Of a stretch of 64,000 nucleotides of DNA, positions 33,845 to 44,174 are shown in pieces. The translations under genes were made by a program, and so were the position numbers. Positions within the stretch are counted from its first letter, which is position 1, and every line of letters starts with the position of its first letter. Below the pieces are notes generated by a model. That model had not been told where the DNA came from, made no database searches, and saw only the letters and a program-made list of their open reading frames with translations. Origin of the DNA: Arachnopeziza araneosa (Eukaryota; Ascomycota; Leotiomycetes; Helotiales; Arachnopezizaceae); NCBI GenBank assembly GCA_003988855.1, contig QYAI01000033.1, positions 186,001-250,000 on the forward strand. Direction: 5' to 3'.

Positions 33845-36438
33845 GCAACAGGATGTTGAGCATATCCTCGACATTATTCCCTACTCTATGGACAGCATTT
33901 TGGCATTGCACTGGCATTGGAAATGGAAACTTTTTATCCTTGTATCTTGTATATACTGTAAGGTATGTAGCATACGGTTTTGGGCAGCTGGGGTTTGGGA
34001 ATCGGTGATACCAAACACGGGTACAAAAACGGACGCTCATGTCCTCTTTTCGGCGTTGGAAGCAGAGATACAGAGCTCTTTACACATGGTGAAGCGAAGC
34101 GGACCTCCGTCAAGTGTAATAAATGCATCAAAAAACACACTTTTATCCCACGTCTCAAAACCACGAGACAAAACCATATTACAGCCCAGCAGCGATATAA
34201 CTCGGTTAGTATACATAGCAGTCTTCTATCATCCTCCGTGTCCAGATAGGGAAGTACTTGCGAGGATGTTTGGAAACAATAGATATCAAACTCGAAACTT
34301 GGTCTCCATATGAGGCCGCTGAACTATCTCCGATCTGGCTCCTCGGAACTGGTCTACCGTAAAACACTATCAGGTTACTTTACCGCTTCTTTTCCTCCTC
34401 GTCCCTGAAAATGCGGGGGGGCTGGGGAGGCTGGCAGGTAGGCAGGTAGGCAGGCTGCGGGGAGCGGAGAGGAGGGGGGATGTTCATGACGGCGGTGCTG
34501 GCAGGACAGTTCACGACGTCCCTTCTCTTGGCACCGTTTCACCCTTTCTTCCAGAACCGTCATGCTTCTCTTCCTCCCCAGGGGCTGCTGACAGGGCAGG
34601 AGGCCAGCAGGTAGGAGGGACGGAGCAGAGCGAGGTATAGGGGCCAGGGAGGGTCCAGGTAGGGCACTTCCAGGCGGGTTTCATCCGCCGATCCATCTAC
34701 CGAATATTGTAGCTGTATCGCCTGACCAGCGGCGTGCCTCGCCCATGCAGTGCCTCATCAATATATATCGGAAGGGCATCCGCTTTCAGGCACAATCTTG
34801 GAAGAAACCAGGCCCGTCAGGCTCACCGAGCGCACACACGCACGCACGCCCGCCCGGGTTCAGCGTGGAGGCTACGCTGCAACGTGCCGAAAAGCAGGCA
34901 CTTCCGCCAGTCCCCTGGGGGGGCCTCACCCTCACCTCTCAGGCTCGACCAGCCTAAGCGCACGGGTATATGTCAGCATCTTATCTGCAATATCATCCCG
35001 AACACGCCAACAACAACAACAATAACAACAACAACAACAACCACCACCATCACCACCACCAACGTCTTCCCTAGTCGCTCGCCCTCTCCACGTCCACGTC
35101 CACGTCCAAGACATCCAGCCATCCTCCCGACCGCTGGCGGGAGACCGTCTCGCGCGTGAAGCTTATTCTTCTTGGCACGACGCTTCCACCGGCGGGGCTA
35201 TGGACGCAGGCATGGGATCGCTGGGGGGCTCCGGAACGTAGCAGCAGTTCCAGACGCGCGAGAAAGCCCAACGCCAACGCCATCGGTGCGACGGTGACGC
35301 GGACTCGCCGTTTGATCTACCGTCCGATCTCCTCGCCCCGCCGCCGTCGTCGTCGTGCTATTCGGAGATGCAGCGATGGCGACTCGGCAGCCCGACTGGC
35401 TGGCGGCACCAGCACCACCACCGTGCTCGCTCGCTCGCGTCTCACCTGTGTAAAGCGCTGGGCGTGCGAACCCGTCCTGGCGGGTCTCTCTTTGGTTTCC
35501 TCGTCGTTGTTTCCGTTGCGTCGGATTATTGTCGAGTAAGCGAGATGGCTTCAGGGACGCTTCTCGGGGAATTGATGACGAAGAGCTGAGCCATCTTAAT
35601 GCAAGGGTCGACTTATCTCGCTTGCTGCCCACTTAGCCTCGTCGTGTTTGGGAAGTCCTGATATTATCCTCACCATCATCGGAGCCGCGCTCGCTCTCTC
35701 AGTCGGCGCTGCTCGACCGAGAAAGAACCTCTCCCAAATCTTGTTTGGACGCATAAAGTGCTGGTTACATCGCTCGTGTCGGTGGATCAGCAGCCCCCTT
35801 TGCTGACTCTGCCTCTCCCAACGGCCGTATATAATATTCACTATACAATAGGCCTCTGTGCGTCAGAGTCCACCCTCTCGTCTCGCTTTAGGGCTCTCTT
35901 CCGCGCCGTCCCAAGAATCACCACAGGCGGTACCGAGAAAGCTTTTCCGGCCCGTCTCCTCACAATTGTTTCATCAGCTCTTCGGTATCCGCACGGCGCG
36001 TCTCCACTCCCCCTCTTCTGGGCTGGGAGGACCGGATCTCTCCCTTTTGTTTCATCCGCAACGTGGTCCTATGTATATATATATCTTAAGACCCTAAGCT
36101 TACGATCAGTGTCGTGACGGGCATGAAATCGATAAAACATTATCGATGCGACGTATACGTGACGGGGTAACGTCTCTTGCTGGAGTCTAAACTTTTGAGA
36201 TTATCAATCCAGCTAGAGCGTGGCGGTGCATCTGAATAAGACTCCGATGCTGTAGTTATGATCTCACTAGGATCAAGCGAGTTCATGGAAACCTGTAATG
36301 ACAGAAAGTGATAAAGATTAAAATTGAGAGTGATAAACATGTACAGAAGCTTTATCTTTAACATCACGTCGTCGAAGATCTCTTTAGATGCATGCTTGTT
36401 CAGAGAGAATTGTAGAAAAAGCGATGGATGTCAGGAAG
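33845..36438. other. Intergenic region with CAA/CAC low-complexity stretch
   Basis: About 2.6 kb between two convergent genes. A (CAA)n/(CAC)n low-complexity tract lies at about 35007-35061, CACGCACGCCCGCC-type repeats near 34843-34855, and a short (TA)n near 36073-36082. GC-rich frames between 34.7 and 35.6 kb overlap on both strands and show no recognisable protein. Confidence 0.4.
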
Positions 36439-38896
36439 TTATTCCATTTGGACCTTCGTTCGCCGCGGCTTAAACATCTGCCAAGATTTTGCCCTATCTT
36501 CCAATGCCTTCCTGAAATTCAATACATTCTGACTTTCCGGACTTTCCGAGTCACCGACCTGTTGCCTAGCCCTGCGTAGTTCGAACTCGGCATCCCATTC
36601 TTCTGACACTTCCATGAATTGGTGCGTGTCTTCTAAATACGAATTCACCTGTCCTGTTATTGAGTCCATCTGTTCTGGTAATGGTATACTACTATCGTAG
36701 TCAAAAAACAGACTCTTTGTTTGTTCGACCTTTGGAGGAATTCGTGATGGGGTTTTACGCTTTCCCTCAAGGGCGCGGCGACGATGAGGCGCTTTTGGAT
36801 GAGGCGGTGATGTTATCGCCGCATCAATAGTGAAAGAATAAAACTCCTCATCGTTGAGTCTAAATGTTTCAATTAGTTGAAGAGTTTGTGGTACAGAGGT
36901 GTGAAATGCGTACTCATCAGAAGCTTGCCATATCACTCTTTTGAATGCCGTTATATCTTGGTCAAACATTTTCATGGGCAGTTTTGGTTTTGGCGGCCTT
37001 TTTGATGCGATCTTGGGCAGCTCTTTAAAAGCACTTCTACCTTCTAAGATAGGGATGTGTATGTTGCTTCCAAAGTCAAAACTAAATGCAGTCTCAGAGT
37101 TGTATTCGACGTCTTCACTAAGACCATGCCGCAGTGCCGATAGATGTTTCCCACATTCTGAACTAGAATACCGAGTCAGATCTCTCTACATAAATTGACT
37201 CATGTTGGGTACTACTAACCATATTCGAAAGACCTCCTCTGAACCAAACTCTACTTGACCAAAACACGACGGACTTGGGCATCTACCTTTCCTGACGACT
37301 CCTGCTTCAAGCACGAATGCCATAGACACTCTTGACTTCGGTTGAATACCAGCACGCCATGCATTTTTGGTAATGGGTGTTTCATTGAAACCATTAAGAA
37401 CCATGAATTGCCCGTTGAGGACTCGTGCCAGCCCCACCTCGCCTTGGAAGGTATTTATAAGAAGTTTGTAGAAATTCTAAAATGTCATGCATTAGCTCCG
37501 GCCTCCTCCAAGAATATTTTAGCGGACTTACATCCCAGTACTGAAACTGAACGCAAGGAAGCCACTTGCGGCGCCCAATCCCGTCCTCAAATAGAAAGTG
37601 ATCTCCGCAGAGCAGAAGCGGTTGAATGCTAGTACGATAAAGTAGGACCAAGTATGGTGCGAGCAGATATCTACTTCGAATTAGCTTCGTTTCAAGATCA
37701 TACGGCGTTCAACTTACATAAGTTCCCGCATCAGTAAATGAAGACTAGATAGTAATAGCCAAACACTGCGTTGGATATTTTCGATGGCGTTCTCGACTTC
37801 CGAATTGGATCTTTTCTTAACTATGGAGTTCTGTGCGATTGAAAGATCAACCATACGACTGTTCACAGCTCCTGCCAGCAGATTTATATGATCAAGCTTC
37901 CGAAGAAGACTTGAAGTCTGCTCTCTGGATACTTCTTCCATCTTAGCCGCCGTTTTCTGACTGTTCTCTTGAATTGTTCGTAAGACTAGATCTGTAGATC
38001 TAGTCTGAGCTGTGGATAGAGTTGTAATCATGCCCTGAGAGGCTGCAAGTGATTCTGCCGTGGAATTTTGAATGGTGCTAAGAGATGTCTCAAACTGGCC
38101 CTCAAGTTGAAGTATGTTCTTTGAAAAAGCTTCTTGTGAGATAGAAAGTCTATCGAATCTTTCTTGAATTTCCAACTTGATTTCTTGGTTGTGCTCCTTG
38201 ATTTCTAGAGCTGTACTCCTCCCCACGTCTCTGACCACTCCCTCAAGAGTAATAGAAGAAGCTTTTTGGACGGCTGAAAGTTGTTTCACTTCTTTCTGGA
38301 CTGCAAGTGTCAGAGGCTGTATCTTTGTTTCAGTTGCGGTGTCAATCGTGTGTGCTATTCGCGCTTGAATTTCGAATGGCATCTGGAGAGTATTTTGACT
38401 AACGTAAAGTCAGTAATGAATAAATACAGTTGTCATAGGCGTGGAATATGTTGCGCTGAGATGAAACTCACACGACTTGCTGGCTCAAAACAACTCCGAT
38501 GACTGAAATCGGCCCACCGATCTTCTCTCTTAGGTCCTTGACCTTTTTGGAAGTAGAAAGGGCCCATTGTAACTTTCGACCAGCAGTCAAAATCTTCAGC
38601 CTCGTGCTACTTGACCCAAGATCCCGCTCGAAACTCGTCTGAATCTCTTGGCAAAATGATTTCAATGGCGTTTGTACCTGCTCACAGAGCTGTGCTAGAT
38701 TCTGAGATAGATTGGGGTCTAAAGGAGCAGACTGAAGCCCTTGAAGATGCTGTAATGTAACGGTGAGAACATTGAGGAAAGATGAAACATCCTGGTAGTC
38801 GCGCGATGCCCCACCTGCATCTTTCAGCGCAATTCTTATCTTGTTAAGAAGGTGCAAGGCTGCGATGATATCGCCTGCAGACCAGCCGAAGGACAT
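36439..38896 (-). CDS. Multi-domain protein with coiled coil and ubiquitin-like (ULD-type) domain
   Basis: CDS complement(join(36439..37162, 37220..37476, 37532..37670, 37718..38398, 38472..38896)), 741 aa. All four introns (73, 47, 55 and 57 nt) have GT-AG borders and keep frame. Residues 1-140 are the fungal N-terminal helical domain common in STAND/ankyrin-like proteins (MSFGWSAGDIIAALHLLNKI, ASRDYQDVSSFLNVLTVTLQ). Residues ~150-360 are a long coiled coil. Residues ~370-465 resemble the ubiquitin-like domain seen in many ascomycete proteins (LCGDHFLFEDGIGRRKWLP, then FQYWDNFYKLLINTFQG). Next comes a possible zinc-ribbon-like Cys set (KGRCPSPSCFGQ and, across the last intron, CSECGK near residues 501-504). 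The C-terminus is polar. Role unknown; homologous architectures are linked to signalling or self-recognition, but that is family inference. Confidence 0.82.
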
Positions 38897-39518
38897 TTCT
38901 CAAGCAATCATAAGACACTGACCATGCAGGCAGCGTTATAGCGCCAAGAACTCATCGCAAGAAAATAAAAGTAAGAAACGGAAGAAAGGCTGCAAAGGAG
39001 CTTGTTAAATTCTGCTGCTGGTGGAGTAGTGTTGGCCTTGTTGTCATGCATATGCAGCCCATGGTGCAGCCAGCTGCGCCACAGCCTCTTTAAGAAACGT
39101 GACCCAAATGCACCAAGAACCAAACTATTTTGGCTACAGCCTTTGAAAAAATGATGCTTTTTAACAGTATTGTTAGATGTAGCTCTTTGCGTATCAATCT
39201 TGGGAACACCTTGTCTCTGAAAGCCATTTTCTTACAGCGGCATACAAGAGACAATTCCACAATCAATAAAATAACTTAGATAGTACTTTCCAGCGAATTA
39301 ATCATAACATTCTAAGAAATTAAGGTTTCCTGTCCGTCATTTTCGCGGGTCGTGCCCCCCTTTTTAGCTTAAGCGACTTTGTTTTAGTCGAGACAAGTTT
39401 GGTAAGGCCGGGTTTAGCAGAATCGTCCGAATCATCCTCCCACCTTCCTTATTTTGGGAGTCGCAACACAAACTCGAACGCACAATCAGCATTATCTTGA
39501 GGTCTTATTGTCAAACCT
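38897..39518 (+). promoter_or_regulatory. Divergent promoter region before the intron-like array
   Basis: About 0.6 kb between two divergent genes (36439-38896 minus, 40332-40946 plus). It should include both promoters and the first leader exon of the plus-strand transcript, which would end at the donor at 39519. No specific site is assigned. Confidence 0.4.
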
Positions 39519-40193
39519 GTAAGTTTATCTTTCAGGCTAATACGAATGCATCGCGATGTTGAACGCACAATCTACCTTACTTTGAGCTACGCTGATGTTT
39601 CGTCGTCTAGATCTTCTTTCGTCTGCGCACATCAGTAAGTCCATCCTCAATGCCCAACATACAATCTATTGCTCCCTCTCTTATACTAAACGTTCATCGT
39701 CAAAGCGCTTACTTCATCTTTGAACGGCAGTAAGTTCATTCTCGAAGTCCACCGCTCAATCTACCACACATTGAGCTCTACTAACCGTTGATTGCCTAGA
39801 CCCAAATTCTTGTATCTGAACGGGTAAGTCTACTCTAATGCCGAAGGATCAATTTACTACATCTCGAGCTCTACTAAACGTCATTGTTTCAGTTCACACT
39901 TTCGTTTCTGAATTAGTCAGTTTAGCTTCAGAGTCAAACAGCTAATCTCTTGCATTTTAAACTAAACTGACCTTGTATATTTTTTTTTAGGTTCACGCTT
40001 TCGTATCTGTACTGGTAAGCTTATTTTCAAAGTCGGAGCACTCTTCCTTGCCACTCTGCGCGTAAATCAATTATGACCTCTCTTCTTCGTCTTCTTTGTC
40101 TTCTCCCAGTTCTTCATCAGTTTACAATCTATCACACCTTGAACTATACTAAACGTTTATTGTCTAGGCCCTCACTTCCGTCTCCAAGTACTG
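39519..40193 (+). repeat. Tandem ~95 bp units, each resembling an intron plus a ~24 nt mini-exon
   Basis: Donor-like sites GTAAGT/GTAAGC occur at 39519, 39635, 39730, 39824, 40015 and 40194, with a degenerate GTCAGT at 39916 and a weak GTTTAC at 40120. Within each unit a branch-like TACTAAAC/CTACTAAC lies shortly before an acceptor (TAG, CAG or AAG). The stretch from acceptor to next donor is 24 nt at 39611-39634, 39706-39729, 39800-39823 and 39991-40014, 23 nt at 39893-39915, and 26 nt at 40168-40193. Mini-exons share a TTCAC..TTTCGTATCTGAAC-like core. Units are diverged but alignable. They lie directly upstream of the ATG at 40332, so they would form a repeatedly spliced 5' leader. Confidence 0.75.
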
Positions 40194-40331
40194 GTAAGTC
40201 CATTCCGAAGTCAAATTGCATTTCCGTCTCAATTTGATATATATCAAACGTTCATTGTCGTTTCGACATTTCAAAAGAACGAGCTTCTAATTCGCATAAT
40301 ATCCCTCTAGATCCGATCGAAAATAGTCAAG

Positions 40332-40946
40332 ATGTGCATCTACATTGGCTACGAGTACAAAGATTGCGACTGCGTCGAATTTCTCCTCTCAACTCACAAA
40401 CTCGATCATCCTTGCCCCGAGCCTTGTCCCTCCCAGCAACCTTTCTACTGGAACAATAAGCGCTGGCCTTTTACCAACCTAGATAATGTTGTGGTTGAAG
40501 CACCAAATAGGAGAACCTTAATGGCTTTGGGTTCAGGGCCTGCGATCCTGATGGACGATGGAGAGATCACCTATCTAAAAGTCATTGACAATAGATGCTG
40601 GTTTTGTATGGATCTCGCCCGAGAAAAATATCCTCTTCTTCTCCAGTATGTGCCATTCTCTGTTTCACAACTCAAGGACAGACCGAGGCGGCCTACCAAA
40701 GAAAATCGGGTCAAGAGACGGTTGGCGCAATTGAGCAAAGGCCAGGTCGCTGAGAGAAAGTTAATTCTCAAGAGAGAGGAGCGCAGAAAGCAAACCAAAG
40801 CTGCATTGAGGGAGACGTTGAGAATTAGAGATGCGGCTCAGAGTACGGATTCTGACTATTCCACCACGAGCGATGAATGGTCTTCAAGCACGCCCTCAGA
40901 GCAGCACTGGGTACGCGAATCCTACATTTTCGACTATCATCGTTAA
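40332..40946 (+). CDS. Small Cys-containing protein, unknown function
   Basis: 204 aa, uninterrupted. The N-terminus has a Cys/His cluster (MCIYIGYEYKDCDCVEFLLS, then HKLDHPCPEPCP) and a CWFC pair near residue 94, together a plausible metal-binding arrangement. A basic helical part follows (about residues 115-170: RPRRPTKENRVKRRLAQ, KREERRKQTKAALRE), then an acidic Ser-rich end. The pattern 'MCxYxxYxYxxCxC' is one I associate with short proteins common in Pezizomycotina; no function is known to me. Immediately upstream lies the array of intron-like units, and the last acceptor-like CTCTAG ends at 40310, 21 bases before this ATG. No signal peptide. Confidence 0.65.
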   Translation: MCIYIGYEYKDCDCVEFLLSTHKLDHPCPEPCPSQQPFYWNNKRWPFTNLDNVVVEAPNRRTLMALGSGPAILMDDGEITYLKVIDNRCWFCMDLAREKYPLLLQYVPFSVSQLKDRPRRPTKENRVKRRLAQLSKGQVAERKLILKREERRKQTKAALRETLRIRDAAQSTDSDYSTTSDEWSSSTPSEQHWVRESYIFDYHR

Positions 40947-41423
40947 TCTCGAGTCACCAATCCCATCTTCTTCTCTCGGATGGCATTTCACGGATCTGAG
41001 CGGTCAAGTGGGTTGATTAATGTCACATGTGGGAGTTGGGTTGCAAGCGGGAGTGTGCGGGAGTTTGCTGGAGTTTGTCATGATACAAGGCATTTTTTGT
41101 CACCGGATCACTGTTAGATCGAGAGATACCCAGCGCTGCAATAGCGGGAGTTTGTTGGAGTTTAAGTTGATACCACACGGGTTTCATCAGCAGAGCATAG
41201 TTGGATCGAAAGATACGCAGCACTGCAGTAGCGGATTGAATTTCAACTCGTTGTCGTGAGTTGACGCTACTTTATGTTGGGCTGCTCACCACCGTAGCAT
41301 GAATGCGAATGTATTTCCATGACTGTGATGCTTTGTGAAAATAATCTGATAATCAATTCGTCTATTTTCAAACCATCTATATTGTTTTTTATAAACCTCT
41401 CTATATTTGCTCATCTAAAAATC
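40947..41423. repeat. Convergent 3' region with 87 bp tandem duplication
   Basis: Two imperfect copies of an ~87 bp unit start at about 41058 and 41145: GGGAGTTTGCTGGAGTTT versus GGGAGTTTGTTGGAGTTT. Each continues through a GTTAGATCGAGAGATAC or GTTGGATCGAAAGATAC segment and ends in CAGC.CTGCA.TAGC. A shorter GGGAGT motif precedes them. The duplication lies in the 3' flank of the Cys-containing gene. No coding capacity is inferred. Confidence 0.75.
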
Positions 41424-43285
41424 TCAAACCCAATTGTCCAACTCTGCCCCGACTACCTCATTCGCCGGCATCTCATAATAACAGCTCTCCCCATCGGCGT
41501 CCAACTCCCTGATCTTGCCGCCCTCCTGCATCTCATAAAGACGCCCATGTCGATCATCCCCCTCCACTTCGGCATCTACATGATGCATGTTACCACTATT
41601 CGCGTTGGGTAGCTCATAGCGACTGATGCCAACATCGAGTTCCGGTTTGGAGATCATATCCATTTCCGTGTCGGAGAGATTATTCTGATTCTGTGGCGGG
41701 GTTGAGCGGTCAGCGAGGGATGCAAGACGGCGGGGTCTGATGATGGTGAAATAGATGATGAAGATTAGCAAGAGGACGAAGAGAGTCACTCCTCCTGTGA
41801 TGGAGCCGATTAGGATGGCTTTTGAGAGGGAGGTATGGGAAGTTGGGGATGGGGCGTGGATGGCGATTATTTCTTGGGTCGAGAGCGTTTTTGCGTCCCA
41901 GTTACAGGCGGAGACGGAAAAGTTCCGGCGATCATAATCGGCTATGAGGTAGCTAATATGATATTAGTATCTAATCCTCTCAACCTGAATTTATCTGGTA
42001 TAACATGAAATGAATTAGAGTAGAAAGATGAAGCGTCGCACTCACGCTTCCTGCAAGAACGTTCTCCCGAGCACGACCTGATCCACATTCTCGGCTCGCC
42101 TTAGTGGGAAATAATACGTCGCGTTTTCGATGATGGGATCCTCAGCCAAGAGATATAATGCCTGGAAAGGAAGGGTGATATCAACATCGCCACCGACACC
42201 CGATAGTGTGAACGTCACATTCGGATTCCGAGCCAAAAGATCAGATTGTTGATATTGGTCGAGGAGGTAGAGTGATGTTTCGTTGTTCCAGGTGAGGTTG
42301 AATGCTGATTCAAACGCGAGGCAGACGGAGGTTGGAAGGTAGATATACGGGATTGTGGAGTCAATGAATGCAGATATGGAGGTTGAGCTGGTGCTGGAAA
42401 AGAGTGTGTTTGTGCTATTATTGCTGCTCGTGCCGATGCTGGTGATGGAAACACTGAGATCTCTAATGTCACGCGCGTTGAATGGAAAAGTCACGTTGTT
42501 TGGGATGAATCTGGATGCATCATAACCACCCAACGTGAGGGAACCAAGTACTTCCTGAAGTCCTGCTTATTTTAGCACTCGCCTTTCATCTCCTGAGATT
42601 GGCTGGGCTTACGATATCGATTGCCCGCTGTATACGCCCAACTTGTACTCGGAATCATTTCTTGATCCCTCAAGTTCTGCATAAAACTCGGTACGGGATC
42701 ATTGAAGCTCGTGAAATTACTCGGTCGAGGGTTCAATCCAAAGATGCCGAGATACAACTCTTCCGTGGCTATCCCAGCCAGCGTTTGGTTCTTCAGCGTT
42801 GGACCACCGCTTCCTTGCCATCCGAGGGTAATGGTGTCAAATCCGTACTCTCCATTCCCTGTATACCCGAGAGAGGTCTCAAGGTCTAGGGCGTAGAGAT
42901 TATTTGCGTCGGATGCCGTGTTGTTAACCCAGGTTGACGAGATGTTGGGCTGGAAGGTACCGCCACGGCTAATAGCACAGCTGGCTAGGTCGTAGAAAAC
43001 ACATCCCTCGGGGAGGACGACCAGCGTTTGAGTTGTGGAGGTTCCTATTAGCAGTCTGACGTTCTGAGAGGGGGTGCCGACTTGGAGAGCAAAGGAAGAC
43101 CAGCCACCATCGTCTCCGTCCCTGCGCGGTTGTAAGTCTACGTCCAAGTTGAGGGATGGGTTTTGAGTTTACCAGTCTTGAGATGGCGGGATAGATATTG
43201 GCGATGGAGTGACATCCTCCTCAGCTCGAACCAAGGAATAAGAGAGGAAGAGGAGGGTTCGCATGAAGAATCCATGGCGACGCAT
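41424..43285 (-). CDS. Membrane-anchored pepsin-like (A1) protein, probably non-catalytic
   Basis: CDS complement(join(41424..41952, 42046..42562, 42613..43121, 43173..43285)), 555 aa. Introns of 93, 50 and 51 nt keep frame. The signal peptide is within MRRHGFFMRTLLFLSYSLVR. The pepsin fold is evident: GWSSFALQVGTPSQNVRLLI, YAL.LETSLGYTG, LYLGIFGLNPRPSNF, and, across an intron, YRLQEVLGSLTLGGYDASRF. The second active-site block keeps its Asp (FIDSTIPYIYLP). The first does not: where D-T-G is expected the sequence is I63-G64-T65-S66, so the catalytic Asp is replaced by Gly. A transmembrane segment (about residues 425-450, ILIGSITGGVTLFVLLLIFI) precedes a ~100-residue cytoplasmic tail. Likely at the cell surface; probably a sensor or structural relative rather than a protease. 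Confidence 0.88.
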
Positions 43286-44174
43286 CTCGGGAGCGAGCTT
43301 TGATGCACATGGAGCTCAAACAATCTTGAAGATCTCGAACGCAATCGATTCTGAACTGGGTTGAAAATCCAACCCGCACTAAAAGCCACATGCACAATGC
43401 ATGGACACAGGTGAGGGAGCTGCAGAAGGTGCCACGGAGCGGATATGAGTCAGCTGAAGCTTTTCCACGGCCAGGAGAAGAGAGTCAGGATAGAGCATCG
43501 GCTAAATGACGATTCAAGAGCTTCCCAGAATGACCTGATTCGGGGCCTACTGTAAGTCGTTGCGGTGTTGGGGCTTCAGGAAGATGAGAGCGGCCATATA
43601 TCCTTCCAAGGCATTCAGACAGAGATTGCCACCGAGGTCCTGTGCCTCATCGCCAATAAAGCGAGCAAATGTATTTTCAGCTGTCAGGGGAGAGTGCAGC
43701 AATCCAGGAGATTCTTGGTCCGCCATCCAATGCGATGGCCGCCTCGTGACTTTGCTGACCAGGCGGACTGAGGCAGGAAGCATGGCTCACCATGTCCGTC
43801 TGGCCTCGCCGCAAGGGGAAACTTGGGTGAGGGTGAAGCCAACCAGTCATGGCGACGGCCTTGCCCTTGGACGTTGGGCCGTCGTCGTTTCAGCTTGAGA
43901 GCTCGCAGCCATGCTCAGAGACTCAGCCTCACGCCAGCATGCAGGTACACCGCGCCGAGCCCTGATTGGTCCACCCTGTCATCCTGACTGCAGCGTATAC
44001 CTCAAATAAACCATCTTCATATTGATCGGCAGAATCCTCCTTTGAGGGTCGTGACGTTTCATGGTGCGTGGGAGCTTCATATTTGACCCTCCCGTCTTCA
44101 GATTCATTTTTGAAGCTTTGCTTGCTTGTTTGTTTGTTTGTTTGTTTGTTTGTTTGCGTGTGCATCTCGTCGCA
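43286..44174. other. Divergent promoter region with (TTTG)n microsatellite
   Basis: About 0.9 kb between divergent genes. A (TTGT)n tract at about 44125-44156 lies immediately before the ATG of the repeat wall-protein gene. Other frames here (for example 43560-43898) are unremarkable. Confidence 0.55.

Noticed and set aside
34734..35632. Overlapping frames on both strands around the CAA/CAC tract
   Set aside because: Low-complexity Asn/Thr/His products and frames open on both strands; no protein features.
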